From NCBI GenBank assembly GCA_900545915.1, contig URAV01000026.1:1-51676 (forward strand): DNA of 51,676 bases. The letters are read 5' to 3'. The DNA comes from an uncultured Porphyromonadaceae bacterium (lineage in GTDB: Bacteria; Bacteroidota; Bacteroidia; Bacteroidales; Coprobacteraceae). Shown piece after piece: positions 17,303 through 28,500 of this stretch (the stretch's first letter is position 1; the number at the start of each line of letters is the position of its first letter). The notes beneath the pieces were generated by a model, which saw nothing but the letters and a program-made list of their open reading frames with translations, was not told the DNA's origin and did no database searches. A program made the translations under genes and the position numbers.

Positions 17303-19153
17303 ATGGACTATTTCAATTATCATCGTCGGAAAAGTTCTGTTACCCGAATAGGCAATACACCGTTAGGTGGGGAAAATCCTATTCGCATACAATCTATGAC
17401 TAATACTCGCACACAAGAAACTTTACCTTGTGTAGAGCAAAGTATTCGTATCATCGATGCCGGAGCAGACTATGTCAGGCTGACAGCTCAAGGGACAAAA
17501 GAGGCAGAAAATCTCGCAAACATAGAAAAAGAACTTCACAAACGAGGATACCATACTCCGCTGATTGCCGACATACACTTCAATCCGAACGTTGCAGACG
17601 CCGCCGCACGAATCGTTGAAAAAGTCCGTATCAACCCGGGAAACTTCGTTGACAGTGCCAGAACATTCGTTCATCTCGAATATACCGATGAAGAATATGC
17701 AGAAGAAATCAAAAAATTACGTGCCCGTTTTATTCAATTCCTCAATATATGCAAAGAACACCATACTGCCGTACGTATAGGTGTAAATCACGGATCGCTA
17801 TCCGATCGCATCATGAGCCGATATGGAGACACTCCGGCCGGAATCGTAGAATCATGTATGGAATTCTTACGAGTATGTAAAGAAGAAAATTTCAATGACG
17901 TCGTACTATCGATTAAAGCATCGAATACCGGAATCATGATAAAGTCCGTACGATTGTTGATTGCAAAAATGGAACAAGAAGGCATGAACTACCCTTTACA
18001 TCTCGGAGTGACGGAAGCCGGCGACGGAGAAGACGGAAGAATAAAATCTGCCGTAGGTATAGGGACACTTCTCGCCGACGGAATCGGAGACACGATACGG
18101 GTTTCTCTTAGTGAAGCTCCCGAAGCGGAAATTCCGGTAGCTCGCAAACTTGTCAATTATATTACCGACAGAGAAAACCACACCCCAATTAAAGGGAAAA
18201 CATACCCACACTTCGACTTTCTCCGCATGGAAAGAAGAAAAAGTAAAATCATCGGGAATATCGGAGGTAACAATGTTCCCGTTACCATAGCCAATGCACT
18301 TGAAAAAAATGTCGACATAATAGGCATAATCGGAGAACAATATCCTGATTATTGGTACATAGGGAATAATGACCCTAAGAAATATCCGGACGCTGCCGCA
18401 CGAATTGTCGATGCAGATGTTTATGTTCCTCAACCGAACGTATATCCGTTATTTACAGCTGAATCTGTCGGGCTTATCCCTTCAGTAAAAGCAAAGACAA
18501 AATTTCTACTCTTTTCTTATCCCCAACTCAACGAAACGCTATGGAGGATATTAAAAGAAAATGACGACATCGTAGCGGTTCTGACCTCCGACCATAAAAA
18601 CCCGGTCGGGGAGCAAAGAGCGTTTTTCCACGAATTATTATGTCGGGGTTTAAATACTCCGGTAATTCTTCAACAGAACTACACAGAAAACGATAATGAA
18701 GACCTGCAGATCAAAGCAGGAGCTGATTTCGGGGCTTTATTATCCGATGGATTCGGAGACGGAGTTTGGCTGCAAAATCAGGGAAATATCTCGACAGAGG
18801 CCGAGATACGCTGTATGTACGGAATCCTTCAGGCAGTAAGACAACGTATCAGCAAAACCGAATACATCTCCTGTCCCGGATGCGGACGGACGTTGTTCGA
18901 CCTGCAAAAAACAATCGCCAAAGTAAAAGCTGCCACTTCTCACTTAAAAGGTCTGAAAATAGGAATTATGGGATGTATCGTAAACGGTCCGGGAGAAATG
19001 GCGGATGCAGACTACGGATATGTAGGAGCAGGACGAGATCGAATCAGCCTGTACAAAAATAAAGTATGCATTGAAAAGAATATCCCTGAAGAACAAGCCG
19101 TAGAAAAATTGATAGAATTAATAAAAATAAACGGAGATTGGAAAGATAAATAA
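17303..19153 (+). CDS. ispG: (E)-4-hydroxy-3-methylbut-2-enyl-diphosphate synthase, long form
   Basis: IspG (GcpE) is the [4Fe-4S] enzyme that reduces MEcPP to HMBPP in the MEP isoprenoid pathway. The N-terminal TIM barrel has GGENPIRIQSMTNT and NHGSLSDRIM. The C-terminal iron-sulfur domain has CPGCGRTLFD and GIMGCIVNGPGEMADADYG. At about 616 residues it is the three-domain form with a large insert (about 300-480), known from Bacteroidetes, chlamydiae and plants. The open frame extends upstream to a GTG at 17252, but the ATG at 17303 (MDYFNYHRRKS) matches the usual family N-terminus, so I prefer it. Confidence 0.95.
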   Translation: MDYFNYHRRKSSVTRIGNTPLGGENPIRIQSMTNTRTQETLPCVEQSIRIIDAGADYVRLTAQGTKEAENLANIEKELHKRGYHTPLIADIHFNPNVADAAARIVEKVRINPGNFVDSARTFVHLEYTDEEYAEEIKKLRARFIQFLNICKEHHTAVRIGVNHGSLSDRIMSRYGDTPAGIVESCMEFLRVCKEENFNDVVLSIKASNTGIMIKSVRLLIAKMEQEGMNYPLHLGVTEAGDGEDGRIKSAVGIGTLLADGIGDTIRVSLSEAPEAEIPVARKLVNYITDRENHTPIKGKTYPHFDFLRMERRKSKIIGNIGGNNVPVTIANALEKNVDIIGIIGEQYPDYWYIGNNDPKKYPDAAARIVDADVYVPQPNVYPLFTAESVGLIPSVKAKTKFLLFSYPQLNETLWRILKENDDIVAVLTSDHKNPVGEQRAFFHELLCRGLNTPVILQQNYTENDNEDLQIKAGADFGALLSDGFGDGVWLQNQGNISTEAEIRCMYGILQAVRQRISKTEYISCPGCGRTLFDLQKTIAKVKAATSHLKGLKIGIMGCIVNGPGEMADADYGYVGAGRDRISLYKNKVCIEKNIPEEQAVEKLIELIKINGDWKDK

Positions 19154-19200
19154 AATTAAGTAAGTAGCAAAGCAGGAAATATTCGACTCCACATTATATT

Positions 19201-20583
19201 ATGACACAAAGTACTCCGCCCAGCAATAAACTCGAAACCGAACCGGTCGGGAAACTTCTATGGCAATATGCTGTTCCGGCTATTGTCGGAACTATGGTTA
19301 TGTCTCTCTATACCATTATAGACCGTATTTTCATCGGTCAAGGAGTAGGTCCGGACGCCATTTCGGGATTGGCTCTGACATTTCCGATCATGAATCTTAC
19401 GGCAGCCGTCGGAATGTTGGTCGGAGCCGGGGCATCTGCACGCATATCGATCGTACTGGGACAGAAAGACCCGGTACGAGCAGAAAAAATATTGGGAAAC
19501 AGCCTTGTTCTCACACTCGCTTTAGCAGCCTGCTATATTCTGTTTTTCATTTTTTTTATGGACGATATACTGAGGCAATTCGGAGGAAGCGATAAAACAA
19601 TTCCCTACGCACGGGAATTTTTGTTTTATCTGTTACCCGGCATGGCTCTCACCAATTTATGTTACAGTTTCAACAATATGATGCGAGCATCAGGATATCC
19701 CCAAAAAGCAATGATTACGATGTTGATCGGGGCTGTTATGAATGTTATTCTCGATCCGATTTTCATATTTTGGTTCAAAATGGGAATCAAGGGCGCAGCC
19801 ATCGCCACAGTCATTTCCATGGCCGTATCCACGGCATTCGTTATGTACCACTTTATCGGGAAAGAAAGTTCGATTCGTTTTCACAAACATTCATTCCGGT
19901 TACAAGGACAGATCATACGCAACATCGTATCTATCGGGATGTCTCCGTTCCTAATCAATCTCACGGCAAGCGCTGTCGCCGTTTTCATGAATACTTCGTT
20001 ACAAAAATACGGAGGAGATACGGCAATCGGGGCATTCGGCATTATCAATAGTTACGGTATGTTGATTGTCATGCTCATCATCGGCCTGTGCCAAGGCATG
20101 CAACCCATCGTAGGATTCAATTTCGGAGCAGGGAATCTGCAAAGGATGCAAAAAGCTCTGACCTTAACGGCAACAGTCGCCACAATCATTACTTCTTTAG
20201 GATTTATCGGCTCGACCTTTTTCCCGCATTACCTTGCAAGAGCATTCACTACCGACTCACACCTTATCGATGTTTCTTCGGTCGGGCTAAGAATTACCAT
20301 GATGATGTTTCCCATTGTCGGTGCACAAATTGTCATTACAAATTTTTTCCAATCAATAGGGAAAGCGTCCATATCGATATTTTTAAGTCTTTCCCGACAA
20401 GTATTATTCTTGATTCCGGCAATCTTGTTATTACCCGGAATATGGGGTCTCGACGGCGTATGGTCTGCATCTCCCACTGCCGACGGAATAGCGACTTTAA
20501 TAACCGTATGGGTACTCTTCATGCAACGAAAGCTATTTAAACCGAATACAAAATCGGGAATCAATAAAAACGCAGAAAACTAA
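19201..20583 (+). CDS. MATE-family multidrug/Na+ antiporter
   Basis: This 460-residue inner-membrane protein has about 12 membrane segments in two pseudo-repeats and is a MatE exporter of the Bacteroidetes NorM/DinF type. Typical motifs are PAIVGTMVMSLYTIIDRIFIG at the start, GMLVGAGASARIS, and GLCQGMQPIVGFNFGAGN in the second half. The substrate is unknown. Its TAA stop is the first part of TAAGTGCCTGTC, a tip of the intergenic repeat family, so the last codons or stop coincide with a repeat insertion. Confidence 0.93.
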   Translation: MTQSTPPSNKLETEPVGKLLWQYAVPAIVGTMVMSLYTIIDRIFIGQGVGPDAISGLALTFPIMNLTAAVGMLVGAGASARISIVLGQKDPVRAEKILGNSLVLTLALAACYILFFIFFMDDILRQFGGSDKTIPYAREFLFYLLPGMALTNLCYSFNNMMRASGYPQKAMITMLIGAVMNVILDPIFIFWFKMGIKGAAIATVISMAVSTAFVMYHFIGKESSIRFHKHSFRLQGQIIRNIVSIGMSPFLINLTASAVAVFMNTSLQKYGGDTAIGAFGIINSYGMLIVMLIIGLCQGMQPIVGFNFGAGNLQRMQKALTLTATVATIITSLGFIGSTFFPHYLARAFTTDSHLIDVSSVGLRITMMMFPIVGAQIVITNFFQSIGKASISIFLSLSRQVLFLIPAILLLPGIWGLDGVWSASPTADGIATLITVWVLFMQRKLFKPNTKSGINKNAEN

Positions 20584-20756
20584 GTGCCTGTCTAAGAACC
20601 TGTTTAAATTTTGCTTGGATAAAACACACACGAATAGTCAGTTCCGCTCTTGAGAAAGGAAGCGTGTCGATACCACCAATATCATTATAGATTCGGAAGA
20701 AAATACAAAGATGAGCTGATAATATCTTTTAGGGAAAAATCAGGCCGATTCTTAAA
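20583..20756. repeat. Palindromic intergenic repeat, copy C (diverged full length)
   Basis: Its left end has two tips in tandem (AAGTGCCTGTCTA then AGAACCTGTTTAAATTTT). Its right end AAAATCAGGCCGATTCTTAAA matches the opposite tip. The interior is diverged from copy A. About 174 nt, it fills the first half of the gap after the MATE gene. Confidence 0.65.
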
Positions 20757-20781
20757 TAAATTGCATTTTTTAATCAAAAAC

Positions 20782-20812
20782 ATTGTTTATAATAAAATTA
20801 TACATATATTTG
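20782..20812 (+). promoter_or_regulatory. Consensus promoter of the small RNA gene
   Basis: ATTG at about 20782-20785 (-33) and TATATTTG at 20805-20812 (-7, TAnnTTTG) are separated by 19 bp, the expected Bacteroides spacing. This predicts transcription starting at or near 20820, where the RNA structure begins. Confidence 0.65.
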
Positions 20813-20819
20813 CATTAAT

Positions 20820-20904
20820 AGGATTCCATAGCTTAAATTATATAAAAGCGACAGGCTCTGTCCCGGGGGTTGGAAGTTAAAATCTTCCTGGAATCCTTTT
20901 TTTC
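20820..20904 (+). ncRNA. Structured small RNA with own promoter and terminator
   Basis: About 77 nt folds into a closed multi-branch structure. The outer stem is GGATTCCA with TGGAATCC (8 bp, 20821-20828 / 20889-20896). Inside are a hairpin GACAG-GCT-CTGTC (20850-20862) and a hairpin GGAAG-TTAAAAT-CTTCC (20872-20888). Seven Ts follow directly, so the structure also acts as its own terminator. There is a weak GCTT/AAGC arm in the 5' part. The layout resembles a tRNA (7-bp acceptor, T-like arm with a 7-nt loop), but the T loop lacks TTC and there is no normal anticodon stem. Class unknown to me. It could also act as a leader for the TPR gene at 20968. Confidence 0.6.
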
Positions 20905-20967
20905 GATGAAAGCAACCATTTTAAGAGGTTATTTCAACTTATATTATAACCAAGAGAATCCGATACC

Positions 20968-22539
20968 ATGAAAAAAACAAAAAGAAGAGATTTTCTTAAA
21001 CAATTTTTCTGGGGTAGCGCACTATTATACGTAAACCCCATAACGTTTTCCACACCCGGAAAAGCTATAACAGACAAGGCAAGCAATCTACCGACCGATG
21101 AAATTACAAGGCAACAAGCTCTTACTTATTTTTATAAAAAAGAATACAAAAACGCAGAAAATCTGTTTAATAAATTAATCTCAGCCCATCCCGATAAAGT
21201 AAACTATTATGACGGTTTAAGAAAAGTATTGGGAGCTCAAAACAGAATATCGGATATTTGCGTTCTTTATGCCGAGGGTCTAAAAAAGAATCAGGACAAT
21301 CCGATATTCTACGATCGTTATGCACGGGCTTTAACCGCACTATCCGGAGGAAATAAAATTCAAAGGTCTAAATATGAACAAGAGACAGGCATCGACCCGG
21401 TCGACTACTCTTTAAAACTATATATAGAAGCCATCTCCAAATTCCCTGACAAACAATATTTGAAAACAGGATTACTGGATATTCAAAAGAAAATCGGAAT
21501 ATATACATCTTCCCGTTCTCGAGTTTCCATTCATCGGCCGGATATTGCAATTTTATCGAAAATTCCGGAACTTACATCGGAAATAAAAGAATCATGGGAA
21601 CATAGCAGAACCTCGATAAAAAAGAATTCTCCTATCAATAAAGCCCGTCATATCGGGAAAACGACCCCTATTCCACCGAAAAAAAGAAGAACAATGTTTT
21701 TCCCTGAAGAAGAACAACTTAGGGCAAAACAAATAACAGCCCATTTACAATGGGTAACAACGATAACATTATCAAACCTCCTCCAAAATCCGGTTTACAA
21801 AACTGTATATACCTATATTTCGACCTTATCTCCGCACTTAATAACAGATTCCTTATTCGGAGAGATAAAAAAATACGCCAAACAATACAAATTACAAAAA
21901 TTCCTCATCGAACTGACCAAAAACAGATACAACCGATCAAAAACGTTCTGGAGAACCATATCTTATGCAGACTCACTAAAACAAAATAAAGATACAGCAT
22001 CCCAAGCATTAGTCTTATACCAAGACGCCGAGAAAAAAAGCAAGGCACTGCAACCTAAAAAAATAGGTGCGTTATATGGAGGTAAAGCCACTTGCCTTAT
22101 ACAAGAAAAGAATTACAGCAGTGCACGTGAAACATTGTTGCAAGGGATCGAACTGCTGAACGGTATAGGCGGTATCGCCCGTGGACTCTCGATTCATTAT
22201 GCCAAGACATATATATCTGAAGAGAATTATGAAGCCGCTGAAAATATTTTGAACTTAATACTGACAAAATGCCTAAAACATCGGCCGAATACCGAAGAGC
22301 TCCCCGATGACCCGATCATCAAGTACATCTATCCCGATCCTTTTATAAATGAAGAAATATCATTCTACCATCGGTTGGATGATAAACAGCCGGTGCATAC
22401 ACAAGAAATACTTTCCGTTTATTATGCATTAGCCCGTCTTTATATAAAGAAAAATGATTCTGCCGGATACTCGAGAATCAAAAACAAGATAATCGCTCTA
22501 TCTCCTCAAGATCGATTTGTCAATAATAACCACATCTGA
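20968..22539 (+). CDS. TPR-repeat protein with Tat-like signal, upstream of the Rhs gene
   Basis: I do not recognise this 523-residue protein as a named family. The N-terminus MKKTKRRDFLKQFFWGSALL fits a Tat signal (RRDFLK plus a hydrophobic stretch), so export in folded form is likely. The rest is helical with TPR-like repeats, for example ALTYFYKKEYKNAENLFNKL (about residue 50), ATCLIQEKNYSSARETLLQGI (about 375) and HYAKTYISEENYEAAENILN (about 410). The middle (about 200-250) is basic and poorly ordered. The Rhs gene starts 37 bp later, so they probably share a transcript. TPR proteins often act as scaffolds or chaperones, which would suit assembly of the giant neighbour; this is inference. 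Confidence 0.75.
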   Translation: MKKTKRRDFLKQFFWGSALLYVNPITFSTPGKAITDKASNLPTDEITRQQALTYFYKKEYKNAENLFNKLISAHPDKVNYYDGLRKVLGAQNRISDICVLYAEGLKKNQDNPIFYDRYARALTALSGGNKIQRSKYEQETGIDPVDYSLKLYIEAISKFPDKQYLKTGLLDIQKKIGIYTSSRSRVSIHRPDIAILSKIPELTSEIKESWEHSRTSIKKNSPINKARHIGKTTPIPPKKRRTMFFPEEEQLRAKQITAHLQWVTTITLSNLLQNPVYKTVYTYISTLSPHLITDSLFGEIKKYAKQYKLQKFLIELTKNRYNRSKTFWRTISYADSLKQNKDTASQALVLYQDAEKKSKALQPKKIGALYGGKATCLIQEKNYSSARETLLQGIELLNGIGGIARGLSIHYAKTYISEENYEAAENILNLILTKCLKHRPNTEELPDDPIIKYIYPDPFINEEISFYHRLDDKQPVHTQEILSVYYALARLYIKKNDSAGYSRIKNKIIALSPQDRFVNNNHI

Positions 22540-22576
22540 TCGGCCGATATTTCGACAACCTTAATCTTCGATTATC

Positions 22577-25500
22577 ATGAATCCCAACATATCAAAAATA
22601 TTAGCATGCCTGTTACTGTCAATCTGGGTATTTTGTTCGACAGCTCAGAACATAAAAATATCAGAAGTATTCTACGACACTCCTTATGAAGAAGACGATA
22701 ACGACAGCATCAATGTAAGCCATAATGGAGAATTTATAGAGATCTGTAACCTCGAACCCTATGATGTAGATCTGTCAGGGTGGGGTATTCTCTCTAAATA
22801 CAGATATGCACGACAATTTTCTTTCCAATTTCCAAAAGGTTCTATTCTCAAATCAGGAGAAACAGCCATTATATGCCACAAAGACTCCACAAAAGACCGA
22901 ACATTTAAGCTCTCCAATCTATTTCCCGATATAAGTGCAGAGCAAGAATCTCGAATATTCTATCACGACAAATTCATACTCGCCAACAAAAGAGGTAGTG
23001 TCTATCTTAAGAATTCGCTTTTTTCTCTGGTTGACGAGGTCCATTATTTAGGAAACGCAAAGAGCTGGGACAAAAAATTCACCCCCTATCGTAATGTATC
23101 CCAAGCTCAAGCCAATAACGGATACAGCAGAGATTATCTGAAATCTATACAACTAAACCATAATTATTACGCCGACTCCCCTACTCCGTTTTATGCCGAC
23201 CATAAAGCTATTCAAGCCGGAATATGGGGACACGAATTGCCGGAAAGCGGAGAAGATTACTTTACGCCCCTACCTGTCGAAGGAAAAGAGACGACAGGTA
23301 TTCCACTCAATTATCAAGTATCGCCATCGGGCATAATGGAATATAATATTCCCATATCGACAATTCCCGGGAGAAATGGCTTCCAACCCGACCTATCGTT
23401 CAACTACCAAAGCATATACCGTTATAATAATATGGGTACAGGGTGGTCTATCGGAGGACTGTCCTCTATTGCCAGAACAAACAAATGCATTTATTATGAC
23501 GGAGAAAACGGAGCTATTTCGAGAGGGAAAGACTGTCCTTTCTCTTTAGACGGGATACGACTGATAAAAACAGAAGAAAACGAAAACGAAATCTATTTCC
23601 GCACCGTCTCCGGTAATATCAGGGTAACCGGATACGTGAGCAACGGAGATATAGAACGTTTCAAAGTCTTCTTTCCGGACGGAATAATCGGAGATTACGA
23701 AACGCCCAACGGACCGGAAAGCCGGATAGAATATCCGATCGTTCGAAAAACAAGTATCAGGGGAGACATCATGGATTTCGAATACATCACATTCGGCAAC
23801 ATGTTATTCATTTCAAAAATATCATACGGAAAAAATAAAGATCTCGATCATTTCGCATCCATTCAATTCGACTATATCAACGGAGAATCACGATTCGATT
23901 TTAAAATGGGAACCAAGTTTACGCTCGGGAAAAAACTGACCAAGGTAACTTCCCGTTTCAAAAACCACATCCGTGCCGAATACAAACTGGAATATGGTAA
24001 TGACCGGAAACTGACATCCATTCATAACACGATCGACGGAAAAGAGCTTATCCCTATCCGTTTCAGATATGAGTACAATAATAATACAAATACACTGGAA
24101 CAACGAAATATAGGGTCTTCTCATAACGATCCTTCCGCAGAAATCATAAGCGGGCATTTCTTGAAAAATTCCATGACAGAAGGGTTTCTTGTCTATTCCA
24201 AACCTCACGGACAAATATTTGTCTTTACCCACGGTGATACTCGGGAAATAAAAAAAATAGAAATACCGGGAAACAGCCACAGTAAAGTAGAACAAATATT
24301 GACCGGAGATGTTAATGGCGACGGCACAGACGAAGTCATTCTTATACGCTCCTATAACAAATCAAAAAAAGACATATATGTAATCCATATTTACGACCTG
24401 TTCACAATGCAAGGAGACAAAGTGTTAGAAGCTTTCAGTTATAAGAGAGACCCGATACAGAAAAAACCGGTTTTCTTACCAGGAGACTTTAACGGTGACG
24501 GAAAAACAGAAATAATCGAACGGGTAATCGACGCTTCTACGGGATACTACAATATGTATGCCCATACCGGATCGGGATATCAAGTAGCTACCGGAAATTA
24601 TCCGATCAACGAATCCTTTACCGGACAACGATTTTATACCGCCGACCTCGACGGTGACGGTAAGCACGAGATTATCATATCCGGAGATAATTTCACATCG
24701 GTTTGCAATTATATAAAGGGTAATGACGGAAAATTTTATTTCACCGAGCGTACCCGCACCTCAAGGTCATTAGGTGACGGATGTTCTTTCTGCGACTATA
24801 ACGGTGATGGATGTGCCGACTTGCAACGAGCCGCATACACTCAAAGAAGATATAAGATATTTTGCAAAAAGCATAATACTTTTTTAGGTGAAACATTTAC
24901 GCCCACCGATACCTCCATCCATGAATCCTGTTCGCAATGCCGATATGAAGGTATATCCGCAGGTACTTATATAACGGAAGACTTCCTCACCCGATTACCG
25001 GGAATTGCTTATCTTGCCGGAGATTTGTACACAGACGACAGCGCCGGCTCGCCCGTAATGAGCGTCAGCGGAAAAACATTTAATTCCCCGACCGAAGACA
25101 TTCATCTTTTCTATTCGGTAGATATCGACTGCGACAATACCGCCGAAGTAATACATTGTTGCTATAAAGGCGGAATATTATATATCGAGGACAATAAACA
25201 AATCAACGTCTCTCCGAATTTCAGGATAACGACATTCAGCAACGGGCTATACATTCTCGACGATTACCGCGTATTCAAATATACTCGCAAAAAAAACTTG
25301 TCTCGGGAATCTCTCATTACAACGGTAATCGACAGTTACGGAAGAATCCTAAAAACCCGATATAAAAGCCTGTCCGAGATTTCGAGTACTACCGGATACA
25401 AAGAATATCCGCACCCCTTCACGGCATACCTTACTCACCAATACCTTCCGGTCGGACATGCAATAATGACATCCGACGAAAAGATTCATTCATCATTTGA

Positions 25501-28500
25501 GTATCAATACGGACATGGCGTTTTCCATAAAGAAGGACTGGGATTCCTCGGATTCAGTTCATTCCGTGCAATCGACTTGCTAAGGGGCGATGAAGAAATT
25601 CAGGACAGCGACATGTCCGGCTATATAAATGCACTTTCTCAAGGAAGATATCCGGTCGAGACACAAAATCGATCGTCCTTTATTTCCAATGAACCTCAAC
25701 GCCAGAATATAGATCAGACTTCCGTTTTTGTAATCGATACAGATAAGACAATAAAGCCCGTATCTTCTACAAAAAAAATCTTCGACCGCATTACACGTAT
25801 AACGGAAACACAGGAATTACTGAATTATAACGAAAACGAAGCTCCGGAGCTGAAACGTGTCACACGACAGACCTCCACAAACGAAAGTATCGTCAGCGAA
25901 ACGGAAATCGAATACTCGAACCTTACGAAAGACGAATTTACCGCCTATAATCTACCTCAGGAACAAACGACAATACTTACCAGAATCTCAGAAAAAGATA
26001 TAACAGTTACCGAGTATAAATACAGTCCAGAAGGAAATGTCATCAAAGAATCTGTAACCCGAAACGGAGAACAGGAAAGATTGACTGAAACCGCCTATGA
26101 TGCCTACTCGAACAAAATCTCCGAAGAGACCCGGCATTTCACCGGATCAGCGAAAAAGACAGTATATTCCTATTCCGATGCCGACAGGCTATTGGTCGAC
26201 CGGATAACGAAAACAATCGAAGACGGGACTGTTTACGACTCCGAGTCTTATGAATACGACCGGGAAAAACTTTTTTTGCTGAGCATGACGGATAATCTCG
26301 GGAAAAAGACCGTTTACCTGAATCATGACCTTTCCGGAGAACCTACCCTTGTCTTGCGTCCGGACAGTACCCGCACCGAAATATCCCGAATGTGGGTAGA
26401 GATAAACGGAGAAAATTTTATCAGGGAAACCGTCAGGGAGACCAACCTCCCCGCACAAACCTCTTACACCGATATTTTCGGAAATACGGTACGCGTCGAA
26501 AAAGAGGGAATAGAAAAAAACGACACGATCATCACGCAATACAGGTATGATGACATCGGACGGCTACGGCACGAATCGACACCATACCGCAAGAATGATG
26601 AGATAAACTGGACTCAATACATATATGACCGTGCCGACCGGATAACCCGTATCATATATCCCGATCTGACGACAAAAGCCATATCTTATCAAGGGAATAT
26701 CACCCGAAGTACAGGAGGAGGAATAACCACCTCGCACACGACAGACCTGAACGGTGAAACAATGATAAGCGGTTTAAACGGGATCACGGTCCGTCACTTT
26801 TACAGGCCCGACGGACAACCCCGCATAAAGAGAGCGATTCCCGGTGGAACGGTACAATACGAATATGATGCCTTAGGACGGAGAACAAAACTTACCGATA
26901 CTTCGGCCGGTGAAACCCTCTGGGAATATAATCGGGAAGGACAGTTATATAAAAAAACGAGAAACGGGAAATCGATTCTCTATCAATACGATTCGTTCGG
27001 ACTGCTCTCCGATATACAGACGCCCGAGTTTTCGGTCTCCTGTTCATACCACCCGAAATCATTCCAACCGCTTTCGATCATATCTTCTACAGGCGATAAA
27101 AAAACATTCGTTTATGATGACCTGCAGAGGCCTGTCGAAACCAAATGGGAACAAGACGGTCTGTTTTACCGAGAAAAATTCTCATACGGAAAAGACGGAC
27201 TGATTCTATCCAAAGAACTTTCCGATAACCGGGGAATCATCGGCACTTTACTATACGAATATAGCGATAACTCTACCTTGACCGATATCCGGTTCTCTCT
27301 TCCTAACGGCAAAACCGAAGACCTATGGTCGCTCCATAAATGCAATGCGGCCGGACAAGCCGAGCAATACAGTACCGGATACCATATCCACCGGCAGGAA
27401 TACGACTGCATGGGAAGACCGGTATTGGTAGAGACTACCAATGGAAAAAAAATAGTGAGGAGGGACAGCTACAAATACGATTCCTATACCGGACAGTTGA
27501 TCGAAAAAAACATCCGAATACCCGAAACTTTCGAATACGATGGCTTTAATCAACTGCAAAGAGCCGCACTTTCAGGAAAAACAAAAGAATACCGATATGA
27601 CAAGTTCGGCAACATAATATTCAAACCGGAAACAGGAAACATGTCTTATAACGGGGCAAATCCCTATGCCATCACCGAAGCAGAAAACCCGGAAGGATTG
27701 ATTCCCGAACAGCAACTGTCGGTGTCGTACACTTCTTTCGACCGTCCCGACACACTGTCGATGGGAAATAAGCGACTGATATTCCGATATGGGCCGGACT
27801 GCTTCCGATCCTCGTCAAGGCTGCATATAGATGACGTACTGACCGAAGAGAACAAATACCTTGCCGAAGGCATCTATCAAAAACATGTACGCACCGATAC
27901 CGGAAACGAGAAAATCTATGTATATTTGGACGGAACGCCCTATACCGCAACGAATGTGCTGGAGATCGATCTGGCGAACAGAGGTTCTTACCAGATATTC
28001 CGGCTGTTTCGCGACCATCTCGGCAGCATAATACAAGCTCGTGGGAATACGGCAATAGGCACATATTATTATGACCCGTGGGGGAAATTGCGCGATTCAG
28101 AGTTCGGAGACATTTCTCCTGCAGGAAGAGAAGCTCCGCTTCTGTTCGGACGGGGATTTTCCGGACATGAGCATATCCGCGAGTTCGGGCTTATCAACAT
28201 GAACGCGCGGCTCTATGATCCGCTTACCGGACGCTTTCTCTCTCCCGACCCGTATATATCCGATCCGGACAATCCGTTGGCATACAACCGGTATGCCTAT
28301 GCATTGAACAATCCCATACAATTCAACGATCCATCGGGAGAATTTTTGGGAATAGCCATAGGTCTCAATATCGGTCTAATGATGGGTAAAGCCTATTGTG
28401 ATGGCGTTAAAGCCAATCACGGCAAGTTGAATCCGTTTAAATGGGATTGGAAAAGAACGAACATTACCGTAAGTGCGGGGTATAATACCTCAGGAAAAAT

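Noticed and set aside
20650..20880. 76-residue open frame
   Set aside because: It runs across a repeat copy and the small-RNA gene, has no family features, and its composition fits chance.
20821..20897. A functional tRNA gene
   Set aside because: The acceptor-like and T-like arms fit, but the T loop is TTAAAAT, an extra base lies between T stem and acceptor, and there is no 5-bp anticodon stem with a U33 loop. Reported as a structured small RNA instead.
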